Source: a virus
IMG/VR virus record: IMGVR_UViG_3300025009_000015
Span: 1-58,998 of that record
Strand: one strand, 5' to 3'
Length of the DNA stretch: 58,998 bases
The notes below the pieces were generated by a model. It saw only the letters and a program-made list of their open reading frames with translations, had not been told where the DNA came from and searched no databases. A program made the position numbers and the translations under genes. Shown in pieces: positions 16,496 through 24,683 of this stretch. The first letter of the stretch is position 1; the number at the start of each line of letters is the position of its first letter.

Positions 16496-16738
16496 ATGGA
16501 CAGGCGACGGATTGACGGGTTGATGAGCCGCGAGCACGAGCGAATCGACGCGGACCTGGTGCTCGACGCCCTGGTGTGGGCGGAGGGGAACGAAAGCGAG
16601 GCGTCGAGGATTCTCTGCGTGAACAGGAACACCGTGAGGCGGGTGCGCGCGTCGAAGCTCGCGGGCGTGGAGGTTCCTGCCCGGGAGGGGTACGTGTTCC
16701 GGACCCGACCGGAGGGGGGTGCGCCGTGGGTGAGCTGA
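16496..16738 (+). CDS. Small Fis-type helix-turn-helix protein
   Basis: The protein has 80 residues. The start at ATG 16496 has GGAGG 5 nt upstream; an in-frame ATG at 16484 is less well placed. ESEASRILCVNRNTVRRVRASKL reads as a Fis-like HTH recognition unit over two blocks. It is the first gene of a plus-strand operon that includes a ParB-like protein and a C5 methyltransferase, so it may regulate this operon. Confidence 0.65.
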   Translation: MDRRRIDGLMSREHERIDADLVLDALVWAEGNESEASRILCVNRNTVRRVRASKLAGVEVPAREGYVFRTRPEGGAPWVS

Positions 16739-17025
16739 AATTTTCCTACACGTTTTCGGCCTGGACGAGGACAGGGACGGAGGTCGTCGTCACGGTGGGT
16801 GCCCTGCTCGAGCGTACCGGCAGCGGTGACGTGTGGGACAACGACGGGCTCTCTGCTCGGGCGGTGACACAGGTGCGCAACGTCGTCCGTGCCTTGCCTG
16901 ACGGCAGGACTCCGGAGGACACCATTCTCGCGGTGTGGGACGCCCTGAGTTCCGCAGAGTTCGAGCTCCCCTGTGTCCGTGTGTCCCTCCAAGATAGGCA
17001 GTTGAGGGTGGAGGTGTTCAGGTGA
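16726..17025 (+). CDS. Hypothetical protein, 99 residues
   Basis: The start is GTG 16726, inside the end of the HTH gene, with a G-rich ribosome site upstream. The protein has strands at the start (ELKFSYTFSAW) and end (CVRVSLQDRQLRVEVFR). It overlaps the ParB-like gene by 4 bases. No family is recognised. Confidence 0.6.
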   Translation: MGELKFSYTFSAWTRTGTEVVVTVGALLERTGSGDVWDNDGLSARAVTQVRNVVRALPDGRTPEDTILAVWDALSSAEFELPCVRVSLQDRQLRVEVFR

Positions 17026-17516
17026 CCAGGGACCGCATCGTGGACATCGTCACAGTCAGGGCTGGGGACCTCGTCCCGAACCCGCGCAACTGGCGGACGC
17101 ACCCGGAGGCGCAGCGCAGGGGGCTCGAGCAGATACTCGACCGGGTCGGGAGTGTCGATGTCCTGAAGGCAGTACGCCTCCCCAGCGGGGAGCTGCAGCT
17201 CGTGGACGGTCACCTCCGGGCGGACATCCGGAGGGACGAGCAGGTCAGGGTCGCTGTGCTCGACCTGACACCTGAGGAGTCCGACCTGGTGCTCGCGACG
17301 TTCGACCCTGTGAGCGCGATGGCGGAGGCGGACCTGGACGTGCTCCGGGGGCTGCTGGACGACGTCAAGATGGAAGTCCCTGCGGATATGATCGAGGCGC
17401 TCGAGGCGTTGATTCGAACGGGAGATCCTGTCGAGCCCAGGAAGTTCGACACAGATGTTGAGGACGAGGTTAAGTACGTCGTCTGCCCGAACTGTGAACA
17501 TAGGTTTCCGAAATGA
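17022..17516 (+). CDS. ParB/sulfiredoxin-fold protein (ParB-like N-terminal domain)
   Basis: The protein has 164 residues. It has the ParB N-terminal signature: NPRNWRTHPEAQRRGL, then LQLVDGHLRADI. A pair of cysteines near the end (CPNCEHRF) may bind zinc. Phage ParB-like proteins of this kind often sit beside methyltransferases and may act as nucleases or CTP switches bound to DNA. Here a C5 methyltransferase follows directly, which fits a modification module. The GTG start overlaps the previous stop. Confidence 0.8.
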   Translation: MTRDRIVDIVTVRAGDLVPNPRNWRTHPEAQRRGLEQILDRVGSVDVLKAVRLPSGELQLVDGHLRADIRRDEQVRVAVLDLTPEESDLVLATFDPVSAMAEADLDVLRGLLDDVKMEVPADMIEALEALIRTGDPVEPRKFDTDVEDEVKYVVCPNCEHRFPK

Positions 17517-17862
17517 AGCCGAGTGTCCCACCAGGAAATTCTCAGATCGTGTCGATCGCACAGGCCGTGAGTGTTCCAGATGGGACTCTCGGGTATATCA
17601 CGGCGTCGAATGAGAGACACACAAGGAGCCTCTTCGATTGATGTATCAACCTGCCCCTACCATGGTGAAAACCGGTAACAGTAGGATGATGACGGGGAAC
17701 AGGGTAGAGGCGATCTCCCCGATCGAGGCCACGAGGTTCTCCTCCTTTCCAGACCAGTACAAATTCCCAGGACGAGCGTCCGAAGTGATCGAGCGCGTCG
17801 GTAACTCCGTCCCTCCCCTCCTCATGTTTCGCGTCGCTCAGCATATCAAGGAGAACCTCTTC
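17514..17862 (+). pseudogene. Remnant of a second C5 methyltransferase (recognition end and motifs IX-X)
   Basis: 17514-17641 encodes a 42-residue frame with GYITASNERHTRSLFD, typical of the segment before motif IX. After a frame change, 17641-17862 continues with YQPAPTMVKTGN, FSSFPDQYKF and VERVGNSVPPLLM, which are motifs IX-X. The same end occurs again at the true C-terminus of the next gene (SWPDQYFF, VRRVGNSVPPLLM). Motifs I-VIII of the first copy are missing. This looks like a tandem methyltransferase pair whose first copy lost its 5' part. Confidence 0.65.
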
Positions 17863-18954
17863 ATGCACCAGATCCAGAAGATGACTTCCAGCAGGAGGCC
17901 TTACGTCGAAGTGCTCGACGACCTGTGGACACGACACCTGGCCCAGCGTGAGCCAGACGCGCCGACCGTGGTTTCCCTCTTCGCGGGGGCCGGGGGCTCC
18001 TCCCTGGGGTACTCCGCTGCGGGGTTCAGGGAGCTGCTCGCCGTCGAGTGGGACAAGCACGCGTGCCAGTGCCTGAGACAGAACTTCCCGGGGTTGACTG
18101 TCTACGAGGGGGACATCTCGAAACTCACCACGGAGCGGGCGCTCGAGCTGGCAGGTATCACTCCGGGTGAGCTGGACGTGCTCGACGGCAGTCCACCATG
18201 CCAAAGTTTCAGCACGGCCGGGAAGCGGGACATGAATGATCCGAGGGGGCAACTCTTCCGGGAGTACGTCAGGATGCTTGGCATATTCAGGCCAAAAGTT
18301 TTTGTTATGGAGAATGTCTCAGGGATGGTCAAGGGCAAGATGAAGCTCATCTTCGCCGAGATCCTGCGGACGCTGCGGGGGGCAGGGTACGAGGTCGGGG
18401 CTTGGCTCCTGAACGCGATGCACTACGGCATCCCTCAGAGCAGGGAGCGCATGATCTTCGTGGGGGTCCGGTCGGACCTGGTGGGGGCCGGCCCAGGAGT
18501 ACCCCCGGGATCTAGTAGGGGGATCACGTTTCGGGAAGCAGTAGAAGGGTGTCCTGACGTAGGGGGGAAAGTACTTGGGGAATTTCTCCAGAGGATGGCA
18601 CAGAGTCAGCCGAGGGGGCTCTGGAGTAGTCATCTAGGGATCTGGCGGAGATTAAAGGGGAACGACGCCAGCTGTATGAGCACGAAATGGTGCTCCTGGG
18701 ATGACACCCCGGGAACAGTCACCAAAGAATGGATTTCCCTGTCGGGGATGATTCATCCATGGCGTGAGAGATATCTGTCTGCGGGGGAAGTGAAGAGAAT
18801 AGGGTCCTGGCCGGATCAATATTTCTTTGTGGGGAAATTTGGTGATATAGTCCGGAGGGTAGGAAACTCCGTCCCTCCCCTCCTGATGGACAGGATCTCC
18901 CAGCACGTCCGCAGGGAGATCCTCTCGAAGCTTAAACATCAGGCCCCTTTTTAG
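17641..18954 (+). CDS. DNA (cytosine-5) methyltransferase with duplicated C-terminal motifs at its N-terminus
   Basis: The full frame from 17641 encodes 437 residues; AAGGAG 9 nt before an internal ATG at 17863 suggests a 363-residue enzyme as the main product. From there the order is classical: motif I FAGAGGSSLGY, motif IV GSPPCQSFS (catalytic Cys), motif VI VMENVSG, motif VIII PQSRERM and motif X GNSVPPLL. The first 75 residues repeat motifs IX-X. It methylates cytosine in a short DNA site, probably to protect phage DNA. It ends KHQAPF. The 3' end overlaps the convergent DUF932 gene by 4 bases. Confidence 0.88.
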   Translation: MYQPAPTMVKTGNSRMMTGNRVEAISPIEATRFSSFPDQYKFPGRASEVIERVGNSVPPLLMFRVAQHIKENLFMHQIQKMTSSRRPYVEVLDDLWTRHLAQREPDAPTVVSLFAGAGGSSLGYSAAGFRELLAVEWDKHACQCLRQNFPGLTVYEGDISKLTTERALELAGITPGELDVLDGSPPCQSFSTAGKRDMNDPRGQLFREYVRMLGIFRPKVFVMENVSGMVKGKMKLIFAEILRTLRGAGYEVGAWLLNAMHYGIPQSRERMIFVGVRSDLVGAGPGVPPGSSRGITFREAVEGCPDVGGKVLGEFLQRMAQSQPRGLWSSHLGIWRRLKGNDASCMSTKWCSWDDTPGTVTKEWISLSGMIHPWRERYLSAGEVKRIGSWPDQYFFVGKFGDIVRRVGNSVPPLLMDRISQHVRREILSKLKHQAPF

Positions 18955-20471
18955 GCCTTCTCCTTCAGCAGGGGGATTCTCGCATACCGTCCCGCCCCAT
19001 AGACGAGCTGGCCGGCCTGAGTCTGGAGCACGTCCTGCTCCCAGGGGTCGAGCTTCCCGGACTCGTGAGCGTACCGGGTAAGCGCGTTCGCGAGCGCCGC
19101 GCGGTTCACCCCGTCCAAGCTCTTCCCCGCTCCGGAGTCATCCATTTTCCACGCGGCGACCACCCCCGCGATCACGTTCTCCCGGCGACCCGGGACCGTG
19201 ACGAGGTCCTGCTCCATCATCCCCCGGATAGCGGAGGCGATGAGGATCTCCCGCACGGTCGGGACCGGGGAGTCATCCAGCACCACCGCCGAGTCCACGA
19301 TCGAGTCTTCGCAGGCGACGTCCCAGGCCCGGACGAAGTGACTGATCTTCGCGAGCGCTCCCTGGAACCCGACCCTGAACCCCTGTGCGAGCTTCTCGAC
19401 ACTGCCCTGGTGCCGGAGCCTGACGGTATCCTGTTCTGACTTGTCGATGACGATGAGGTTTAGACAGAGGTTGGCAGTCACTGAGGCACGACAGACGATC
19501 GACCCGCCCCCGGTGTCGTCCGTGCTCCAGGAAACGCCAGCCCGGAAGATCTCGCCGGCGACGTAGTGCTCCGGCCTGACTGTGCTGTGAAACAAGACCT
19601 CCCCGTGTGCCCTGTAGCCGTCGTACGCGACCGTGCCCCGGGCGTCCTGCGGTGCCGCCATGGCGACCGCCTCCGCGATCTGGTCCGCGTCGTACGAAGC
19701 GTACTTCGGCCCGGTGATGGCGAAGATCTCCCGCTGACCGCGGGGGCCGCGGAGCCGGAGCTGAAGCTCCTTCGCGGTCGCTCCGGGGAGCTGCTCCTCC
19801 TGCAGGCGGGTGTCGACCCAGTGGTTCACGTTCACTGCCCGGAGTGTCGGGGGGCAGTGGCTCAGGTAGGCCCCCCCGGCCGGGATGTCGAGCCGCCCGA
19901 TGAGCTGCTGGAACGACCGGTGGGAGAGGTCGATCCCGATGGACTCTTTCCCGCGGGTCGTGAGTTTCCCGTCCGTCCGCAGGAAGAGGTTCGACGCCTG
20001 GACGGGGATGTCCTTCCGCCCTTCGGCCTGGACGGTCTGCGCCAGCTCCATGTGGACCACCTTCGCCGAGGGGAGGGCCTCGTACTCGAGCCGTGAGGTC
20101 CTGGCGTTCTCGACGCCGGTCTCGTTGACCCGGGTGCCTCGAGTGTAGAGGGGCTGCTTGAGGGCGAACCCGGAGTCTGCAGCCTGCGCTGCGTCGAGGG
20201 TCGACCGGATCTGCCCGGTGGTGTCCACGTGTCCTTCACCGCGGGGGACGGGTGCGATGGGTCCGTCCTTGATCGGTGCAGGAGTACGTTCCGGGTGGTA
20301 AAGGTCGAATTTTGGATCGCGAGGGATCGGGGGGAGGTCAGGAACAGGTACGGGATCCATTGTGGTGATGGACGGGCGGATGCCTGTGAGCTTGTGCAGG
20401 CGCTCAGCCTCCGCCATTGGATTCCCCTCAACCTCGACTACCTGCGTTCCTGCTGTGATTCGAAATTTCAT
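18951..20471 (-). CDS. DUF932 (phage/plasmid-like TIGR03299) protein
   Basis: The protein has 506 residues, starting at ATG 20469-20471 with AAGGAG 6 nt upstream. The middle and C-terminal part, with DIPAGGAYLSHCP, YDGYRAHGEVLF and the DTGGGSIVCRASVTANLC block, follows the DUF932 pattern found on phages and plasmids. The N-terminal 100 residues are proline-rich and poorly conserved. The molecular function of DUF932 is not known; it often lies near replication or recombination genes. It forms a minus-strand island with one small peptide gene, between the methyltransferase and TerL. Confidence 0.75.
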   Translation of the reverse strand: MKFRITAGTQVVEVEGNPMAEAERLHKLTGIRPSITTMDPVPVPDLPPIPRDPKFDLYHPERTPAPIKDGPIAPVPRGEGHVDTTGQIRSTLDAAQAADSGFALKQPLYTRGTRVNETGVENARTSRLEYEALPSAKVVHMELAQTVQAEGRKDIPVQASNLFLRTDGKLTTRGKESIGIDLSHRSFQQLIGRLDIPAGGAYLSHCPPTLRAVNVNHWVDTRLQEEQLPGATAKELQLRLRGPRGQREIFAITGPKYASYDADQIAEAVAMAAPQDARGTVAYDGYRAHGEVLFHSTVRPEHYVAGEIFRAGVSWSTDDTGGGSIVCRASVTANLCLNLIVIDKSEQDTVRLRHQGSVEKLAQGFRVGFQGALAKISHFVRAWDVACEDSIVDSAVVLDDSPVPTVREILIASAIRGMMEQDLVTVPGRRENVIAGVVAAWKMDDSGAGKSLDGVNRAALANALTRYAHESGKLDPWEQDVLQTQAGQLVYGAGRYARIPLLKEKA

Positions 20472-20482
20472 TTTCCGCTCCT

Positions 20483-20578
20483 TCAATTGATGCCCGTGAG
20501 GGCTCCGACCGCGTCCAGAAGAGAGATGAACCCGTAGGTTCCCAGGGAGATCAAGCTGAGCCAGAAGAGTCGTTTCAT
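20483..20578 (-). CDS. Small membrane peptide, 31 residues
   Basis: ATG 20576-20578 is preceded by GAGG 8 nt upstream and the frame ends TGA at 20483-20485. The peptide is nearly all one hydrophobic helix (LFWLSLISLGTYGFISLL) with a basic N-terminus MKR. It is the first gene behind the minus-strand promoter at 20629-20657 and lies 11 nt before the DUF932 gene. It could be a membrane effector or a leader peptide. Confidence 0.55.
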   Translation of the reverse strand: MKRLFWLSLISLGTYGFISLLDAVGALTGIN

Positions 20579-20628
20579 TTCTGTATCCTCAGTAAGAAAA
20601 GTTCAAATCAATCTCAAATCTTGTATCC

Positions 20629-20703
20629 AGTATAATCAGTATAAAAAGGTCAGTCAAGAAAATAATTCACAAAATCGATCTTTTTTTCACGGGTGGCTAT
20701 ACT
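20629..20703. promoter_or_regulatory. Bidirectional promoter cassette, DUF932 island / TerL
   Basis: Minus side: -10 TATACT (20629-20634), 17 bp, -35 TTGACT (20652-20657). Centre: AATAATTCAC (20661-20670). Plus side: -35 TCGATC (20675-20680), 17 bp, -10 TATACT (20698-20703). The terL ATG begins 6 nt after the -10, so the mRNA is probably leaderless. Confidence 0.85.
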
Positions 20704-20709
20704 GCGCAC

Positions 20710-22401
20710 ATGCGAGACTCTCAGCAGGCACTCTCCCAGGTACAGATGGCTCGGGCCAGGCGCTCTCCCCTCGTCGACCGGCAGTACCTCTACCACCCCG
20801 ACCGCTACCTCCCCGAGGTGCTCGGGATCACCTCCCGCGTCGGGGGCGGGCAGTTCGTCCGGGACGTCGCCGCGTCGTGGCTCCACATGCACCAGCGGGA
20901 GGCGCACCGGGGGGGTCGACCGTGGCCCCGCAGGGACGACATCCCGGACTGGGACGGCTCGAGCATCATCCCGAACGTGTTCTGCTTACAGGGGTCACAC
21001 AAGTGGGGAAAATCTGTCGAGGTGTCTGGCTTGCTCCTGTGGTCCTACCACGTCTCCAGCAGGATAATGGGGTGCGTCTACGCCCCAAAGATCGACCAGG
21101 CGAGCGCGATAACCTGGAGGTACATCGACGGGTGCCTCGACGGTCGCTGGGGAGGGGATATGTGCAGGCTCAAGTCTGTTCGCCTGGCGCGAGGCGGTGG
21201 CAGCAAGTCTCCCAACTTGACCCTAGGGCTGGACCGGATAGTCAAGACTCAGGCCACGGAGCACGGTGTGAGCGTCCAGGGTGCTCACGAGTCCGTGGGT
21301 GTCCACGTCTTCGAAGAGGCGGAGGGCATCGACGGGAAGGACATCTACGACGCGGTGCTCGGCCTCGTCGCGGACGGCATCAGCCTCTGGTTCCTGTGTG
21401 CGAACCCTGCCTCGAGCAGTTCAGACTTCGCCAAGCTCTCAGGGGACAGGGTCCGCAGGTACGAGCTGAGCGCGTTCGACCACCCGAACGTGTCGACGGG
21501 GGAGGTGGTCGTGCCCGGGGCCGTGACGCGGGAGTGGATCGAGGCGCAGCTCTCCGGGAAGTCAGCCTGGGCCGTGCGGGTGGATGGGCCGGACCCCGAC
21601 CGTGCCGCGTTCGAGCTGCCGTGGCGTGCTGGCGAGTGGTGGGCGCCGCGCCCTCCTTGGTGGTGGCGCGTGTGGGGGACACCCCCACCGACGACCGCTG
21701 CGGACGCTGTTGTCTCCTCTGCCGTGCTCCGGCAGGCGTCGAAGCGAGACGCCGGGGCGATCTTCCAGGCGTCGTCCCCCTCCCGCGCGACGATCGGGGT
21801 GGACTGCGCCAGGGGAGGGGAGGACTCCGGCTGGGTCGCGCGTCGCTGGTGCGGGTGCCTCGAGATGCGCTATCCCATCCACGATAGAAACACGGGGGCT
21901 TACGTCGGCGCGGTCGTCTCCGAGCTGGAGGAGCTGCTCCGGGGCGGGTGCCGAGAGGTGGAGGTCAGGGTCGACGCGGGGGGAGGGTTCGGGGCCTGGG
22001 TGGACGAGCTGCGTTCTTTGGGCTCGGTTTTAGACCTGTTCCCGGACGGTGCTCGGGTGATAGAGTGCCACTTCGGGGGGAGGGCGTACGACCAGGAGAT
22101 CGGGGCGGACTGGGCATCGTGCGCGTACCTGGACGCGGGGGAGGATATCCGTGAGCTGGCCGTTGTGGGCTTCGACCCGGAGCTGGAAGAGGACCTCTGT
22201 TCGCGCAAGGTCCGGTGGGTCGTGCGCTCGGACGGGGATGAGAAGAGGGACGTCCGGCAGCTCGAGCGCAAAGAGGAGTTCAGGCGACGTATCGGCCGGA
22301 GTCCGGACCGGGGGGACGCCGCCGCGCTCGCGTGCGCTCGCTGGCCGCAGGGCAGTTCTAAGGGAGGGGTCGCGGACGCTTATGGTCGGGGGAGGCGTTG
22401 A
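20710..22401 (+). CDS. terL: Terminase large subunit
   Basis: The 563-residue packaging motor has Walker A GSHKWGKS (K101), Walker B VHVFEEAEGI near residue 200, and a C-terminal RNase H-fold nuclease with GVDCARGGEDS, VRVDAGGG and SPDRGDAAALA carrying the acidic residues. The ATPase pumps DNA into the prohead and the nuclease cuts concatemers. The start codon follows a -10 box by 6 nt. It precedes the portal gene but is split from the small subunit by 7 kb. The 3' end overlaps the convergent gene at 22380 by 22 bases. Confidence 0.92.
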   Translation: MRDSQQALSQVQMARARRSPLVDRQYLYHPDRYLPEVLGITSRVGGGQFVRDVAASWLHMHQREAHRGGRPWPRRDDIPDWDGSSIIPNVFCLQGSHKWGKSVEVSGLLLWSYHVSSRIMGCVYAPKIDQASAITWRYIDGCLDGRWGGDMCRLKSVRLARGGGSKSPNLTLGLDRIVKTQATEHGVSVQGAHESVGVHVFEEAEGIDGKDIYDAVLGLVADGISLWFLCANPASSSSDFAKLSGDRVRRYELSAFDHPNVSTGEVVVPGAVTREWIEAQLSGKSAWAVRVDGPDPDRAAFELPWRAGEWWAPRPPWWWRVWGTPPPTTAADAVVSSAVLRQASKRDAGAIFQASSPSRATIGVDCARGGEDSGWVARRWCGCLEMRYPIHDRNTGAYVGAVVSELEELLRGGCREVEVRVDAGGGFGAWVDELRSLGSVLDLFPDGARVIECHFGGRAYDQEIGADWASCAYLDAGEDIRELAVVGFDPELEEDLCSRKVRWVVRSDGDEKRDVRQLERKEEFRRRIGRSPDRGDAAALACARWPQGSSKGGVADAYGRGRR

Positions 22402-22595
22402 TTTTCTGCAGTAGCCTCCAGCTCTTGTCTGTTGATCTTTTGCCACTCGCGAAATTCATCAAAATGGGGATTCAGGTAGCGACCTTGTTCGATTTCTGGG
22501 CACGTAGAACAGAGCAATACCTTGAAGCGCAGATCGTTGTCTTTGCTCGAAATCAGAGTGAATCTACAACCGCAAGACTGCCAAAAGGTTCTCAT
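22380..22595 (-). CDS. Small Cys-rich protein, possible zinc ribbon
   Basis: The protein has 71 residues. Two cysteine pairs, SCGC near residue 8 and CSTC near 30, are spaced as in a zinc ribbon; the rest is charged. It follows the 22600 gene with a ribosome site in that gene's end. The 3' end overlaps terL on the other strand. Function unknown. Confidence 0.6.
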   Translation of the reverse strand: MRTFWQSCGCRFTLISSKDNDLRFKVLLCSTCPEIEQGRYLNPHFDEFREWQKINRQELEATAENQRLPRP

Positions 22596-22599
22596 CGTT

Positions 22600-22965
22600 T
22601 CATTTCCTTTCGTTGAGTCGAGACTCTACCTCCGCGATGGCCTTGACGCAGGATATCCCGAAGAGCCCTTTTGCGAACTCGAACCCTTCCCACCGCTTCC
22701 CCCCGGGGTCGCAGTCCTTGACGTGCTGCGCGAGGATCCCCTGGAGCTGGTAGAGCGCTGTCTCGTCCGCCGTCTTGCGCGCTTCCTGCCTCGAGGGGAG
22801 GTCTCCGAGCCCGTCGACGGGTCGCAGGCTGTAGCTCGAGTACCAGCACTCGTGACCGTCGTCGTGCCTGACGAGGGCGTCGCACATCTGCTCGGTCAGG
22901 GGTTCCCACTGGATGACTACCCCTTCGCGAGGCTCCATCCAGGGCTTGACTCTGCGTCCTACCAT
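22600..22965 (-). CDS. Hypothetical protein, 121 residues
   Basis: I start at ATG 22963-22965 because GGAGG lies 5 nt upstream. The chain begins MVGRRVKPWMEPREGVVI and has the segment CDALVRHDDGHECWYSSYSL near the middle. It is the first gene of the two-gene minus-strand island between TerL and portal, driven by the promoter at 22993-23021. No family is recognised. Confidence 0.6.
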   Translation of the reverse strand: MVGRRVKPWMEPREGVVIQWEPLTEQMCDALVRHDDGHECWYSSYSLRPVDGLGDLPSRQEARKTADETALYQLQGILAQHVKDCDPGGKRWEGFEFAKGLFGISCVKAIAEVESRLNERK

Positions 22966-22992
22966 AGACACCTCCAAAAATAGACTGCTCAT

Positions 22993-23065
22993 ACTATAAT
23001 CAACCCCACTAGAAAAATCAACAAATAATTCACAGCTCGGAAAAATAATCGAGATAGTCTACACT
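22993..23065. promoter_or_regulatory. Bidirectional promoter cassette, 22965 island / portal operon
   Basis: Minus side: -10 TATAGT (22993-22998), 17 bp, -35 TTGATT (23016-23021). Centre: AATAATTCAC (23024-23033). Plus side: -35 TCGGAA (23037-23042), 17 bp, -10 TACACT (23060-23065). The portal gene has a leader with a GAGGAG ribosome site. Confidence 0.9.
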
Positions 23066-23088
23066 GCGACCAGAGGAGATCAACGATC

Positions 23089-24681
23089 ATGGGTTGGTAC
23101 AACAGCTATTTTGGGATCGGGACGACGTCCCACGCGATCGGGTACACGACGTTCACCCTGCGGACACGGTTCGACCGGGCACTGCTCGAGGCGTTGTTCA
23201 GGCAGAACGGCGTCGCCCGGAAGATCATCACGAGGATGCCGTTCGACGCGACGCGGGAGGGGTGGACGAGGTACGACGGGATAGACGAAGATCTGTCCAA
23301 GGTGCTCGCGAAAGAGGAGCGCAGACTCCGAGTCGGGCGCGTCATGACCGACGCCCTGGTCTACGAGAGAGAGTTCGGGGGGGCCGCGGTCGTGCTCGAC
23401 GTGGACGACGGGCTCAACCCCTGGGAACCCCTCGACGCGTCGCGCGTTCGGCAGGTGCGAAAACTCACAGCGCGTCATCGCTGGGAACTCTGGCCGAACA
23501 CGTTCAGGGGTGGGAACTACGCGGACCCGGAGACGTACCAGGTCACGCCTGACGACGGGAGTCCGACGCAGGTCGTGCACGTCTCCAGGATGCTCCTCTT
23601 CCCGGGGGAGTCCAGCTCGGACCAGGCCCGGATCGAGTGCTGGGGTTGGGGTGACCCCGTGCTCGAGACGGTCTGGGAGGAGATCCGGAACGTCGGGATC
23701 TCCGACTCCGGCGTGATAGAGTACCTCCTCCAGCTCAGCGTCCCGTTCCTGAAGGTGAAAAAATGGTGGGAGCTCATCGCGGGGAAGGACGGGAAGACTG
23801 CGGCCTCGACTATGCTCGAGGAATTCCGCCAGCGACTCAGCCTGTTCCGTCTCGCTGTGCTCGATTCTGAGGACGATGTCCAGCGCCTCAACGCTGCGGT
23901 GTCCGGGATCTCTGAGATCCTGGAGCACCAGAAGTCCCAGGTCTCGGCCGTGACAGACTACCCACAGACGCTCCTCTACGGGCGCAGCCCCGAGGGGATG
24001 AACGCGACCGGGCTCTCGGACCTGGAGCTTTACTACGGGATCGTCCGGGCGAAGTGCCAGGAAGACAGGCTCCGGGACCCGATCGAGCAGCTCTACTCCA
24101 TCATGGTCCACTGTCCTGTCTGGGGGGGCGGCGCAGTTACGAATCCTCTCCCACAGGAAGTCAGGGACCAGGATCCCGAAATCGAGTTCAGGCCTCTCTG
24201 GGTTCCTAGGGAGCTAGAACGGGCTCAAGTCGAGGGGACACGTGCCACGGCCCGGAGCACGTACGCGGCGCTCGGTTGGATCGACCCAGACGAGGGTCGG
24301 AAATTACTCGAGCAGGACGGCATCCTCGAGCCGCCGTCCGTGGACGAGTTCGACACGGGAGAGGAACCGGAGCCTGAAGAGGCGAACCCTCTCACGCCTC
24401 CTCAGGAGGTCTCCGACGCGGTGAGTCTGGGAATCCTCCGGGCGCGTCGCGCGGGGCAGTCCGTCCCCGGGTGGGAGGAGTCCGTCGCTCGGGCGATAGC
24501 GGGGGGTCGTGCGATCACCCGGTCGCAGGCGACGCAGCTCCGGATCATGCTGCAGGACGAGACGGAAGGGCTTAGGGAATACTTCGGCGGTGACGTCACG
24601 CTCGAGTGGCTCCGGTCGCTCTCTGTGGTCCAGGCTGTTGCTCCTGCACATGCCTTCGCGCCCACCCTGCCGGAGGTGTAA
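23089..24681 (+). CDS. Portal protein (DUF1073 family)
   Basis: This 530-residue protein forms the dodecameric ring at the capsid vertex. It starts MGWYNSYFGIGT; the segment with FDRALLEALFRQNGVARKII and MPFDATREGW is the usual N-terminus of DUF1073 portals. LLYGRSPEGMNATG near residue 300 is the conserved portal segment. It follows TerL and precedes the Mu F-like minor head gene, the normal order. Confidence 0.88.
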   Translation: MGWYNSYFGIGTTSHAIGYTTFTLRTRFDRALLEALFRQNGVARKIITRMPFDATREGWTRYDGIDEDLSKVLAKEERRLRVGRVMTDALVYEREFGGAAVVLDVDDGLNPWEPLDASRVRQVRKLTARHRWELWPNTFRGGNYADPETYQVTPDDGSPTQVVHVSRMLLFPGESSSDQARIECWGWGDPVLETVWEEIRNVGISDSGVIEYLLQLSVPFLKVKKWWELIAGKDGKTAASTMLEEFRQRLSLFRLAVLDSEDDVQRLNAAVSGISEILEHQKSQVSAVTDYPQTLLYGRSPEGMNATGLSDLELYYGIVRAKCQEDRLRDPIEQLYSIMVHCPVWGGGAVTNPLPQEVRDQDPEIEFRPLWVPRELERAQVEGTRATARSTYAALGWIDPDEGRKLLEQDGILEPPSVDEFDTGEEPEPEEANPLTPPQEVSDAVSLGILRARRAGQSVPGWEESVARAIAGGRAITRSQATQLRIMLQDETEGLREYFGGDVTLEWLRSLSVVQAVAPAHAFAPTLPEV

Positions 24682-24683
24682 CC

